This document shows, one piece after another, positions 1 to 6,494 of a DNA stretch of 37,444 nt. Source of the DNA: Pedosphaera sp. (lineage in GTDB: Bacteria; Verrucomicrobiota; Verrucomicrobiia; Limisphaerales; SIBH01); NCBI GenBank assembly GCA_009695285.1, contig SIBH01000007.1:1-37444 (forward strand), read 5' to 3'. The translations under genes were made by a program, and so were the position numbers. The notes under the pieces are model-generated. The model did no database searches. It saw only the letters and a program-made list of their open reading frames with translations, and was not told the origin of the DNA. Numbering within the stretch: the stretch's first letter is position 1; every line of letters begins with the position of its first letter.

Positions 1-1628
1 CCCTTGAGCAGCCACGACTGGCTCATGTCGAGGTTGAGCGCGCGCAGGCCACGCAGCACCTGCCATGTTCCGTAGATGTAATTCACACCCCAGCGGCCGT
101 ACCAGGAGCCGTCGTCTTCCTGTTCCCCGCGCAGATATTCGAGCGCCTTCTGAATCTGCGGGTTTTTCCGGTCGTAATGTTCATAGCCGAGCAGTTCGAG
201 GATGCGCGCGGTGATGTCGGCACACTCGGGATCGAGCATCGCGTTGTGGTCGGCGAAGGGAACTTTTTCGAGAATGCCCTTGGTGCAGTCCTTGTCGAAG
301 GCCGCCCAGCCGCCGTCCTTGCACTGGAAAGTGAGCATCCACTTCAACCCGCGCTGGAAACATTCGTCGCGTTTCGCGGGGTTGGCCGTCGGAATTTTTC
401 GGAGGGCCAGCAGCACCATCGCGGTGTCGTCCACGTCCGGGTTCCATTTGTTCTCATACTCGAAGACCCAGCCGCTCGGCTCGACGTTGGCCGGGTTCTT
501 GTAGATCCAGTCGCCGGGAAAACGAATTTCCTTTTCCATCAGCCAGTCGGCGCACTTCTGAAGCGCGGGATGTTCGGCGGGGACGCCGGACTCGTGCAGG
601 CAGATGGCGACGATGGCCGTGTCCCAGACGGGTGAAAAGCACGGCTCGATGCGGACGGTGTCGGCGGTTTCGTGTTCGAGCTTCTTCAGCTCCATTTCGG
701 CCCGCACCACCTGCGGGTGATTGTCCGCATAGCCGAGGGCCTTGAGCGCGATGAGCGCGTTGAGCATGGCGGGAAAAATGGCGCACAGACCGTGCGAGCC
801 TTCGAAGCGTTCGAGCATCCATTGCTCGGCCTTCTTGAGCGCGAATTTCCGGAAGGGACGGAGTTTGTTGCGTTCGACAAATTTGTGGAGGCTGTCCAGC
901 CAGAGGAAAAAATTCCGCAGGGTGAAGGGCTGGGGATCGGCGACTGGCACGAGATCGCGCGCGTGGCGACCGTGGGGATAAAGCTCGTCGAGGGTGACGC
1001 CGCTCTTCAGGGGGCGGGTCGGTTGGAAATGGTTGATGATGGAAAGCGGCACGAGCATGGAGCGCGACCAGTTGCTCATGTCGTGGAAGTTCACATGAAA
1101 CCATTTGCCGATGAGGATGACCTCGCTGGGGATGGTCGGGACGTACTCCCACGGGAACAGGCCGATGAGCGCAAGATAGAGCTTGGAGAACGTGTTCATG
1201 CGCGGCACGCCGCCCAGGTTGTTGGCGATCTCGCGGGCGCGCAGCATCCGGGGATCGGTGACGGAGTTCCCGGCCAGTTTGAGCGCGAGGTAGGCCTTGA
1301 TGGTGGCGTTCACCTCGGCGGGACCGCCGTAGTAGATGTTCCAGCCACCGTCCGGCAGTTGCATCGAGAACAGATGATTCACCGCCTTGCGCTCCCAGGC
1401 CCGGTCCACCTTCCCGTTCCAGTGATGGTAGGCGACCATGTCCGAGACCAGCGTGGAATCAACGATCAGTTCGCCGACCCAATAGCCCTCGAGCTTTTGT
1501 TCGCCGAGCAGAAAATCTTGCGACCGCTTGATGACGGCCTCGGCGGCGGAAACTGGGCGGCCGGAAATTGGTTCAGTCGAGGAATCGGCCGGTCTGTCGC
1601 GTTGCGTTTGAGTCACAAAGAAGGGCAT
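1..1628 (-). CDS. shc: Squalene-hopene cyclase (C-terminus cut off by window edge)
   Basis: This enzyme cyclises squalene to hopene and so starts hopanoid synthesis at the membrane. The ORF track missed it because it runs off the left edge; reading the minus strand from the ATG at 1626-1628 gives 542 uninterrupted codons. The acid catalytic motif DVDDTA lies at about residues 395-400, matching the DXDD motif of class II triterpene cyclases. QW-type repeats are visible as LPDGGWNIYYGG near the N-terminus, CKDGGWAAF after the catalytic motif, and GSWYGRWGVNYIYGT near the cut end. The N-terminal LEGYWVGEL segment is also typical. Family members are usually about 630-720 residues, so roughly 100 or more are missing here. 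DXDD together with the GRWGVNY region favours a bacterial squalene-hopene cyclase over an oxidosqualene cyclase. No partner hopanoid gene is visible in the window. Confidence 0.93.
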   Translation of the reverse strand, partial: MPFFVTQTQRDRPADSSTEPISGRPVSAAEAVIKRSQDFLLGEQKLEGYWVGELIVDSTLVSDMVAYHHWNGKVDRAWERKAVNHLFSMQLPDGGWNIYYGGPAEVNATIKAYLALKLAGNSVTDPRMLRAREIANNLGGVPRMNTFSKLYLALIGLFPWEYVPTIPSEVILIGKWFHVNFHDMSNWSRSMLVPLSIINHFQPTRPLKSGVTLDELYPHGRHARDLVPVADPQPFTLRNFFLWLDSLHKFVERNKLRPFRKFALKKAEQWMLERFEGSHGLCAIFPAMLNALIALKALGYADNHPQVVRAEMELKKLEHETADTVRIEPCFSPVWDTAIVAICLHESGVPAEHPALQKCADWLMEKEIRFPGDWIYKNPANVEPSGWVFEYENKWNPDVDDTAMVLLALRKIPTANPAKRDECFQRGLKWMLTFQCKDGGWAAFDKDCTKGILEKVPFADHNAMLDPECADITARILELLGYEHYDRKNPQIQKALEYLRGEQEDDGSWYGRWGVNYIYGTWQVLRGLRALNLDMSQSWLLK

Positions 1629-1784
1629 GATTTGCGGACTGGCAAAGGGCTGTAAAGCTCTTAAATTGGCGACGCAAAGTTGGAAATCACATGAACGACA
1701 TCACGACTCAGGAAGACATTCGCAAACCGCCCCCTCAAGCGAGCCGTCCGCGCCGGCAGTGACATTGCCATGCGCTCGCGCCCG

Positions 1785-1813
1785 TTGACTCATGCGAGAA
1801 ATTGCGATTTACT
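1785..1813 (+). promoter_or_regulatory. Sigma70-like promoter, apparently leaderless
   Basis: A TTGACT -35 box (1785-1790) and a TTTACT -10 box (1808-1813) are separated by exactly 17 bases. The predicted transcription start falls at about 1819-1820, on the ATG of the downstream antitoxin reading frame, so the transcript would have no leader. The -35 box matches the consensus at five of six positions and the -10 box at four of six. This is a sequence-only prediction. Confidence 0.5.
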
Positions 1814-1819
1814 AAGAAC

Positions 1820-2062
1820 ATGACAGCGGCCCGGCTCATCGAAGAAATGAAAGTGCTTCCCGTCCGGGAACGCGCCTATGTCGTCGAGGCAACCATCCGC
1901 GAATCGACCACGGCGGAGCGCAAATCCCTGGAGCGGTTCTTGCGCCGTCTGTAACACCCGGGCGTTCCCGAAGCTTTCTGGCAGGGCGTGGAAGACCATG
2001 AGGACGACCGGACGGTGGACATGGAAATGGCGCTGCATGACCGGCCTCCTGGTCGCAAATGA
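1820..2062 (+). pseudogene. Antitoxin-like gene with in-frame TAA stop
   Basis: The frame starts MTAARLIEEMKVLPV, runs 44 codons to a TAA at 1952-1954, then continues in the same frame as HPGVPEAFWQGVEDHED and ends at a TGA at 2060-2062. The total is 80 codons before the final stop. The size, the charged composition and the ATGA overlap with the following toxin-like frame fit an antitoxin of a type II toxin-antitoxin module. Coding character persists on both sides of the internal stop, so a recent nonsense mutation is the simplest reading. It might still yield a 44-residue N-terminal peptide, which could hold the DNA-binding part. The exact antitoxin family is not identified. Confidence 0.6.
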
Positions 2063-2328
2063 AATTCCGTGCCCCAGAAACTTTCTGGAAGCATTTCTAC
2101 GATCTGAGTCCGGGCCAGAAGGAATCCGCCCGCGTAGCCTAGAAGATTTTAAAAAATGATCCATTCGATCCACGGCTGCGTACTCACAAAATCCATCACT
2201 TCTCGGCCGCCTTGGGGCGCACGGTCTATGCGGCGGACCTCGAAGCCGATCTGCGTGTGGTCTTCTATCTCGACGGGAAAATGGTTCGCACGGTGGACAT
2301 CGGCACGCACGATCTTTACAAACTCTGA
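2059..2328 (+). pseudogene. RelE/ParE-like toxin gene with in-frame TAG stop
   Basis: The frame starts MKFRAPETFWKHFYDL and ends VDIGTHDLYKL at the TGA at 2326-2328, with a single TAG at codon 28 (2140-2142). Without that stop it would be an 89-residue protein. The segment DPRLRTHKIH followed by LRVVFYLDG and the ending IGTHDLY resemble the compact RelE/ParE/YafQ-like toxin fold, in which a late His/Tyr-containing strand is common. Its ATG overlaps the antitoxin stop by four bases (ATGA), as in coupled toxin-antitoxin operons. TAG is one base from TGG, so loss of a tryptophan codon is plausible. A re-initiated product from the ATG at 2156 would be out of frame. Most likely a dead toxin. Confidence 0.6.
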
Positions 2329-2365
2329 ACCCGCCAGCCCTGTCGCGCCTTCCATCCGCGCCCAT

Positions 2366-2386
2366 TTTCAACTTTCAACTTTCCAC
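2366..2386. repeat. Heptamer tandem repeat TTTCAAC upstream of dapF
   Basis: Two perfect TTTCAAC units are followed by one TTTCCAC unit, ending 22 bases before the dapF start codon. It is one of three different heptanucleotide repeats in this window. Its position in the dapF 5' region means copy-number change would alter spacing, not reading frame. Confidence 0.6.
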
Positions 2387-2408
2387 GTTCATCGTAACTT
2401 CCTTCCGC

Positions 2409-3218
2409 ATGAATTTGGACTTTGTGAAAATGAACGGAGCCGGGAATGACTTTGTGCTCATCGACAATCGTGCGCAAAAAATTTCCCTGACCACCGCGCA
2501 GGTCGTCCGTCTTTGCGACCGCCAGCGCGGCGTGGGCGCGGATGGCGTGATGCTGCTCGTGCCGTGCGCCAGCGGAAAGGCCGACTGGGCGTGGGAGTTC
2601 TACAACAACGACGGCAGCCGCGCCGAAATGTGCGGCAACGGGGCGCGCTGTTTCGCCCGCTACATTCAGCGCCAGACCGGCGCGGATCGCGACATCACTT
2701 TCGAGACGGTCGCGGGCGTCATCACCGCGCATTTCACCGGCGAGCGTGTGACCGTCGGCCTCACGGCCCCGAAGCATCTGCGCCTCGGCCAGACCGTGCC
2801 GCTGGCGAACGGCCCCGCCACGATTCACTCGCTCAACACCGGCGTGCCGCACGCCGTGCTCTTCGTGCCGGACGCCGACCAGGCGATGGTCGCGCCGCTC
2901 GGACGCGAGATTCGTTTTCATCCGCACTTCGCGCCGAAGGGTACGAACGTGAACTTCGTGCAGGTGCTCGGCACGAATCACATTCGCGTCCGCACCTACG
3001 AACGCGGCGTCGAAGGCGAGACCCTCGCCTGCGGCACCGGCGTCACGGCCTCCGCGCTCATCTCGTCGCGTGTCCATGGATTTTCCTCGCCCGTGAAAGT
3101 GCAGGTGCAGGGCGGCGACACGCTGGAAGTGAGTTTCACGGAAAAGGAGAGCGCGTTCACCGATGTGCGGCTGAACGGCCCGGCGGATTTTTGTTTCGAC
3201 GGGAAGATTGAGTTGTAA
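2409..3218 (+). CDS. dapF: Diaminopimelate epimerase
   Basis: DapF converts LL-diaminopimelate to meso-diaminopimelate in the cytoplasm, the last step before peptidoglycan cross-link precursor use and lysine synthesis. The 269-residue length is normal. The N-terminus MNLDFVKMNGAGNDFVLID is the classic opening of the family. The two catalytic cysteines are visible: Cys75 in AEMCGNGARC and Cys208 in LACGTGVTAS. The start ATG at 2409 places the family motif right at the N-terminus, and no upstream alternative is needed. It is the first gene of a same-strand dapF-dapA-(two small genes)-dapB block, with 33 bases to dapA. No clear Shine-Dalgarno sequence is seen. Confidence 0.97.
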   Translation: MNLDFVKMNGAGNDFVLIDNRAQKISLTTAQVVRLCDRQRGVGADGVMLLVPCASGKADWAWEFYNNDGSRAEMCGNGARCFARYIQRQTGADRDITFETVAGVITAHFTGERVTVGLTAPKHLRLGQTVPLANGPATIHSLNTGVPHAVLFVPDADQAMVAPLGREIRFHPHFAPKGTNVNFVQVLGTNHIRVRTYERGVEGETLACGTGVTASALISSRVHGFSSPVKVQVQGGDTLEVSFTEKESAFTDVRLNGPADFCFDGKIEL

Positions 3219-3251
3219 AACCGCCCTATTTACCCAAAATCACCCCATACT

Positions 3252-4145
3252 GTGAACGAACAACACCTGTTTACCGGCACCTACACCGCCATCGTCACGC
3301 CGTTCAAAAACGGTACGCTCGACGAGAGCGCGCTTGAACGCCTTGTCAAAGCCCAGATCAAGGGTGGCGTGGACGGCATCGTCCCCGTCGGCACCACCGG
3401 CGAATCGCCCACGCTCGATTACGAGGAGCACATCCGCGTCATCGAACTGGCCGTCGAATTCGCCCACGGCAAGATCAAGGTGCTCGCCGGCACCGGTGGC
3501 AATTCCACCAGCGAGGCCATTTATCTCACCAAGGCCGCCGAGGAGGCCGGGGCCGACGGCACGCTGCAAGTCGCGCCCTACTACAACAAGCCGTCGCAGG
3601 AAGGTTTGTTCCAGCATTTCCACGCCATCGCCCGCGCCACGAAAATGCCCGTCGTGCTCTACAGCATTCCGGGCCGGTGCGGCATCGAGATCGCCGTGGA
3701 CACGGTGAACCGTCTCGCGCACGACAGCGTGAACATCGTCGGCATCAAGGAAGCCGGCGGCAACGCCGACCGCGTCAGCCAGCTCCGCCAGGTGCTGGGG
3801 CCGAAGTTCACGATTCTCAGCGGTGATGATTCGCTCACGCTGCCGTTCATGGCGGTCGGCGCAGACGGCGTGATCAGCGTGGCTTCGAATGTGATTCCGC
3901 GCGAAGTGGCGCATCTGGTGGACGCCTTCGCCAAGGGCAAAGTCGGCCTGGCGCAGAGAATTCACGCGAAATATTATCCGCTCTTCAAAGACCTGTTCAT
4001 CGAGACCAACCCGGTCCCGGTCAAGGCCGCGCTGGCCATGATGGGAATGGTGGCGGAAGAATACCGCCTGCCCCTCGTCGCGATGAGCGGGAAAAATCGC
4101 GAGACGCTTCGGGCGACGTTGAAGGCGTGCGGGGTTTTGAAATGA
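3252..4145 (+). CDS. dapA: 4-hydroxy-tetrahydrodipicolinate synthase
   Basis: DapA condenses pyruvate with aspartate semialdehyde through a Schiff-base lysine, the first committed step of the diaminopimelate pathway. The 297-residue protein has the expected (beta/alpha)8 landmarks: GTTGESPTL at about 47-55, the active-site tyrosine in LYSIPGR (Tyr137) and the Schiff-base lysine in GIKEAGG (Lys166). The start is GTG at 3252, which gives the usual N-terminus with TGTYTAIVTPF; no in-frame upstream ATG competes. It follows dapF closely and is probably co-transcribed with it. No feedback-inhibition residues were assessed. Confidence 0.97.
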   Translation: MNEQHLFTGTYTAIVTPFKNGTLDESALERLVKAQIKGGVDGIVPVGTTGESPTLDYEEHIRVIELAVEFAHGKIKVLAGTGGNSTSEAIYLTKAAEEAGADGTLQVAPYYNKPSQEGLFQHFHAIARATKMPVVLYSIPGRCGIEIAVDTVNRLAHDSVNIVGIKEAGGNADRVSQLRQVLGPKFTILSGDDSLTLPFMAVGADGVISVASNVIPREVAHLVDAFAKGKVGLAQRIHAKYYPLFKDLFIETNPVPVKAALAMMGMVAEEYRLPLVAMSGKNRETLRATLKACGVLK

Positions 4146-4163
4146 TTGCGCCGAGCAACAGTC

Positions 4164-4192
4164 TTGCGCTGTTGTTGGCCTTGGCCTACAAT
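4164..4192 (+). promoter_or_regulatory. Sigma70-like promoter inside the dap block
   Basis: TTGCGC (4164-4169) and TACAAT (4187-4192) are separated by 17 bases. The -10 box ends eight bases before the ATG at 4201, so transcription would start on or next to the start codon. This suggests that the two small genes downstream can be expressed apart from dapFA. Sequence-based prediction only. Confidence 0.45.
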
Positions 4193-4200
4193 TAAAAACC

Positions 4201-4629
4201 ATGAAAACGTCCCTGAGTTTTGAAGACATTGTCACCGTTGGCCAACCGCGCATCACCGAACTCCAACGGGTGGGAGATTCATTTCCTGACGCTTTTTCCC
4301 CCGGGGCCCTTCTGGCCTTTTCCCGCCAGGTAAAAAACGTCGAAGCCGCCGTGGTTCAAACCTACGCCATTGCGGCGACTGCCGCCAAAAAGGCGGACAC
4401 TCATGACGAAGTTGCGGACATCTGGAAGCTGATGGGGCAACTGTGCGAATCTGCTTTGCAGGCGCTTTCGGGATTGATGAACAAATATCCGGAGTGCGGA
4501 ACTTCACAATTATACGATTTAGTTTTGGACTATAAACTTGCATGTGATGAACGCCAGCGGGGCGCATTGGAGGAAAAGGCATGTCTGACGATGGAATTTC
4601 CGAAGGGATTGTTACCCGATCCGATTTAG
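4201..4629 (+). CDS. Unknown 142-residue protein between dapA and dapB
   Basis: No family is recognised. The predicted protein is soluble and mostly alpha-helical, with alternating hydrophobic and charged residues (for example AFSRQVKNVEAAVVQTYAI and LMGQLCESALQALSGLM), no signal peptide and no membrane segment. It contains three cysteines but no paired CxxC motif. Its base composition appears less GC-rich than dapA and dapB, and it has its own predicted near-leaderless promoter. Its 3' end overlaps the next small gene by 49 bases in another frame, implying co-translation of the two. The sequence between dapA and dapB is therefore an inserted two-gene cassette rather than part of the lysine pathway as usually known. 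It could be a distant toxin-antitoxin or regulatory pair; nothing in the sequence proves this. Confidence 0.65.
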   Translation: MKTSLSFEDIVTVGQPRITELQRVGDSFPDAFSPGALLAFSRQVKNVEAAVVQTYAIAATAAKKADTHDEVADIWKLMGQLCESALQALSGLMNKYPECGTSQLYDLVLDYKLACDERQRGALEEKACLTMEFPKGLLPDPI

Positions 4630-4847
4630 CCAAGCTGGCCGAGTTGTTTGATCGTTTTGAATTTGCCTTGGATCCGTTGTCGCGTGAGGCACATGAGGCC
4701 AGATCTCAATTTAACAACATTGTTCGCGATCTGTTTAAGCAGCGGGGCAAGCCGACGCTCCCGGAAAATTCCACCGTGACGCTGCTGCTTTTTGAAACAC
4801 GCATCCGTTGCGCGTGCCGCCACTACTTAAAAAAGAATGCGGTCTGA
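4581..4847 (+). CDS. Unknown 88-residue protein overlapping its upstream neighbour
   Basis: No family is recognised. The protein is small and charged, with a helical N-terminal half (SDLAKLAELFDRFEF) and a basic C-terminal tail ending CRHYLKKNAV. The start ATG at 4581 is preceded by a purine-rich GGAGGAAAAG stretch at good spacing, one of the clearest ribosome-binding sites in the window, which supports this start despite the 49-base overlap with the previous gene. The same-strand dapB start follows 35 bases after its stop. Its unlikeness to any DAP-pathway enzyme and the long overlap suggest that it works together with its upstream neighbour. Confidence 0.6.
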   Translation: MSDDGISEGIVTRSDLAKLAELFDRFEFALDPLSREAHEARSQFNNIVRDLFKQRGKPTLPENSTVTLLLFETRIRCACRHYLKKNAV

Positions 4848-4882
4848 GAGGACTGCTCGCGCACTGGATATCCATTTTTCGT

Positions 4883-5617
4883 ATGACTCGCATCATCATC
4901 ACCGGTTCCAAAGGCCGCATGGGCCAGACGCTGCTCGCCTGCGCCGCGCGCCTTCCCGATCTTCAAGTCACCGGCCAGGTCGATCAAGGCGACGATCTCG
5001 GGGCCATCATCGTCGGGTGCGACGCGGTGATTGATTTCAGCTTCCACAACGTCACGCCCGCCGTCGCCGCCTTGTGCGCGCAACACCGCAAGGCCCTCGT
5101 CATTGGCACCACCGGCCACTCGGCGGAGGAAAAATCGCAAATCGCAAATCGCAAATCGCAAATCCCGATGGTCTGGGCTTCGAACTATTCCACCGGCGTG
5201 AATACGCTCTTCTGGCTCACGCGCAAAGCGGCGGAAATTCTGGGGCCGGGCTTCGATCTGGAAGTCGTCGAGATGCACCATCGCCTCAAGAAAGACGCGC
5301 CGAGCGGCACCGCCACCACACTCCTCGAAATTCTTGCCGACGTCCGCCAGTTCCAGCTCGCCGACGCGCTGCGCCACGGACGCGAAGGCATCGTGGGCGA
5401 GCGCACCAGCGGCGAGATCGGCATCCACGCGATTCGCGGCGGCGATGTGGTCGGCGATCACACCATCATTTTCGCCGCCAACGGCGAGCGGGTGGAACTC
5501 ACCCACAAGGCCAGCAGCCGCGAGACCTTCGCCAACGGCGCGCTCCGCGCCGCGCAGTGGGTGGTGCAGCAGAAGCCGGGGATTTACGACATGCAGGATG
5601 TGCTCGGACTGAAATGA
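4883..5617 (+). CDS. dapB: 4-hydroxy-tetrahydrodipicolinate reductase
   Basis: DapB reduces hydroxy-tetrahydrodipicolinate with NAD(P)H, directly after DapA. The ORF track begins at 4808, but the ATG at 4883 is preferred because it puts the nucleotide-binding motif MTRIIITGSKGRMGQ at the N-terminus, gives 244 residues (normal size) and avoids overlap with the small upstream gene. Family landmarks are GTTGHSAEE, ASNYSTGVNTLF and the catalytic EMHHRLKKDAPSGTA segment, whose two histidines and lysine bind and protonate the substrate. An unusual point is that the helix after GTTGHS is encoded by a perfect heptamer tandem repeat (see the separate entry). The enzyme otherwise looks intact. Confidence 0.95.
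   Translation: MTRIIITGSKGRMGQTLLACAARLPDLQVTGQVDQGDDLGAIIVGCDAVIDFSFHNVTPAVAALCAQHRKALVIGTTGHSAEEKSQIANRKSQIPMVWASNYSTGVNTLFWLTRKAAEILGPGFDLEVVEMHHRLKKDAPSGTATTLLEILADVRQFQLADALRHGREGIVGERTSGEIGIHAIRGGDVVGDHTIIFAANGERVELTHKASSRETFANGALRAAQWVVQQKPGIYDMQDVLGLK
5132..5166. repeat. Heptamer tandem repeat AAATCGC inside dapB
   Basis: Four perfect copies of AAATCGC (5132-5159) are followed by a fifth with one mismatch (AAATCCC). Because seven is not a multiple of three, the units are read in successive frames as KSQIANRKSQIP; gain or loss of one copy would shift the dapB frame, whereas three copies would keep it. The repeat lies in the variable helix after the GTTGHS motif, a place that tolerates sequence change. 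Confidence 0.85.
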
Positions 5618-5652
5618 ATTCGGGCCATGCACCTGATTTTCCCCGGCCCATC

Positions 5653-5724
5653 GGACACGCTAAAGCGTGAACTCCAACGCCGCACCAAGGCCGTCTTCGT
5701 TGGAGTTCAACCTTTAGGTTGTCC
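5653..5724. repeat. Palindromic intergenic element (REP-like) between dapB and folK
   Basis: TGAACTCCAACG (5668-5679) and CGTTGGAGTTCA (5698-5709) form a perfect 12-base inverted repeat. Each arm carries its own small hairpin: CACGCTAAAGCGTG on the left and CAACCTTTAGGTTG on the right. The outer GGACA and TGTCC bases also pair. This compound, two-headed palindrome looks like a REP or small non-autonomous element. It could fold in the dapB-folK RNA; no T-run follows, so it is not a clear terminator. Confidence 0.7.
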
Positions 5725-5748
5725 CGGCCTGCGGGGGAAATAAATCAG

Positions 5749-6264
5749 ATGCGTAGCCACAAAATGCTTTCAGAATCTGCCATCATCGCGCTCGGCTCCA
5801 ATCTCGGCGACTCCGCGCAAATCCTCCGCGACGCGATGGCGCGATTGCAGGAGTTCTCGGACCTGCCGCTGAAAAAATCCTCTCTGTGGCAAACCACGCC
5901 GGTCGATTGCCCGCCCGGCTCGCCGATGTTCGTAAACGTCGTGGTCGCACTCACGCCACGCGCGGGTGAGACACCGGAATCGCTGCACGGCAAATTGCAG
6001 GCGCTGGAGAAGGAGTTTGGTCGCCGGCCCAAAAAAGTTTTGCACGAGGCGCGTCCGCTCGATCTGGATTTGATCGCCTTCGGCCCTGAGATCCGCGCCA
6101 CAATGCAGCTCACGCTCCCGCATCCACGCGCGCACGAACGCCGTTTTGTGCTGCAACCGTTAAGCGAGATCGTGCCGGACCTCGTGCTGCCGGGACAAAG
6201 CTGCAGCGTGAGCGAACTGCTGAGCCTGCTTGCGCCGGATGCATCGATCCGCCGCCTCGCTTAG
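5749..6264 (+). CDS. folK: 2-amino-4-hydroxy-6-hydroxymethyldihydropteridine pyrophosphokinase
   Basis: FolK transfers pyrophosphate from ATP to the pterin in folate synthesis. The 171-residue product (start ATG 5749) contains IIALGSNLGDS at about 12-22, the ATP/pterin-binding EARPLDLDLIAFG segment and the C-terminal HPRAHERRFVLQPL block, all standard for the family. The ORF track starts at a TTG inside the palindromic repeat, which is unlikely. ATG 5749 has a GGGGGA stretch upstream, and ATG 5764 is an alternative that also keeps all motifs. It lies downstream of dapB on the same strand but is separated by the palindromic element, so co-transcription is possible but not certain. Confidence 0.93.
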   Translation: MRSHKMLSESAIIALGSNLGDSAQILRDAMARLQEFSDLPLKKSSLWQTTPVDCPPGSPMFVNVVVALTPRAGETPESLHGKLQALEKEFGRRPKKVLHEARPLDLDLIAFGPEIRATMQLTLPHPRAHERRFVLQPLSEIVPDLVLPGQSCSVSELLSLLAPDASIRRLA

Positions 6265-6289
6265 CCTGCCTTTCTCACCGCGAAGCGGC

Positions 6290-6404
6290 GTAGCGCAGAT
6301 TTTCAATCTGCTGTATCGCGGATTTCTAATCCGCAGGCGCTCCGCGTGGCCGACGCCCTGCCGAATGCAATTCGGCGATACGGCAGATTGAAAATCTGCG
6401 CTAC
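6290..6404. repeat. 115-bp structured inverted-repeat element (MITE/REP-like)
   Basis: The ends form a perfect 22-base inverted repeat: the left arm 6290-6311 (GTAGCGCAGATTTTCAATCT...) pairs with the right arm 6383-6404. Pairing extends inward for about eight more bases with one mismatch. Inside are two further hairpins, GCGGATTTCTAATCCGC and CCGAATGCAATTCGG. There is no coding content. The organisation is that of a non-autonomous palindromic element, possibly mobilised by a RAYT-type transposase elsewhere in the genome. It occupies most of the 230-base gap between folK and the kinase-like gene. Confidence 0.8.
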
Positions 6405-6494
6405 GAGCGGGCCACGGGCTCGTGCCTCGCCCAAGCCAGCGGGCACATTGATGAAAAGATTTACGCCGCCGGCGATTTTCGGCATAAACGGCGC

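Noticed and set aside
672-1655. 327-codon plus-strand ORF
   Set aside because: It is antisense to the squalene-hopene cyclase reading frame, which contains the DVDDTA motif and continues beyond the window edge.
1691-1762. Possible 23-codon peptide (MNDITTQEDIRKPP...)
   Set aside because: It is too short, with no convincing ribosome-binding site, conservation or motif visible; it may be a relic.
1790-2371. 193-codon minus-strand ORF across the toxin-antitoxin region
   Set aside because: The plus-strand frames resemble a known toxin-antitoxin arrangement with overlap and promoter; the minus-strand product has no recognisable feature.
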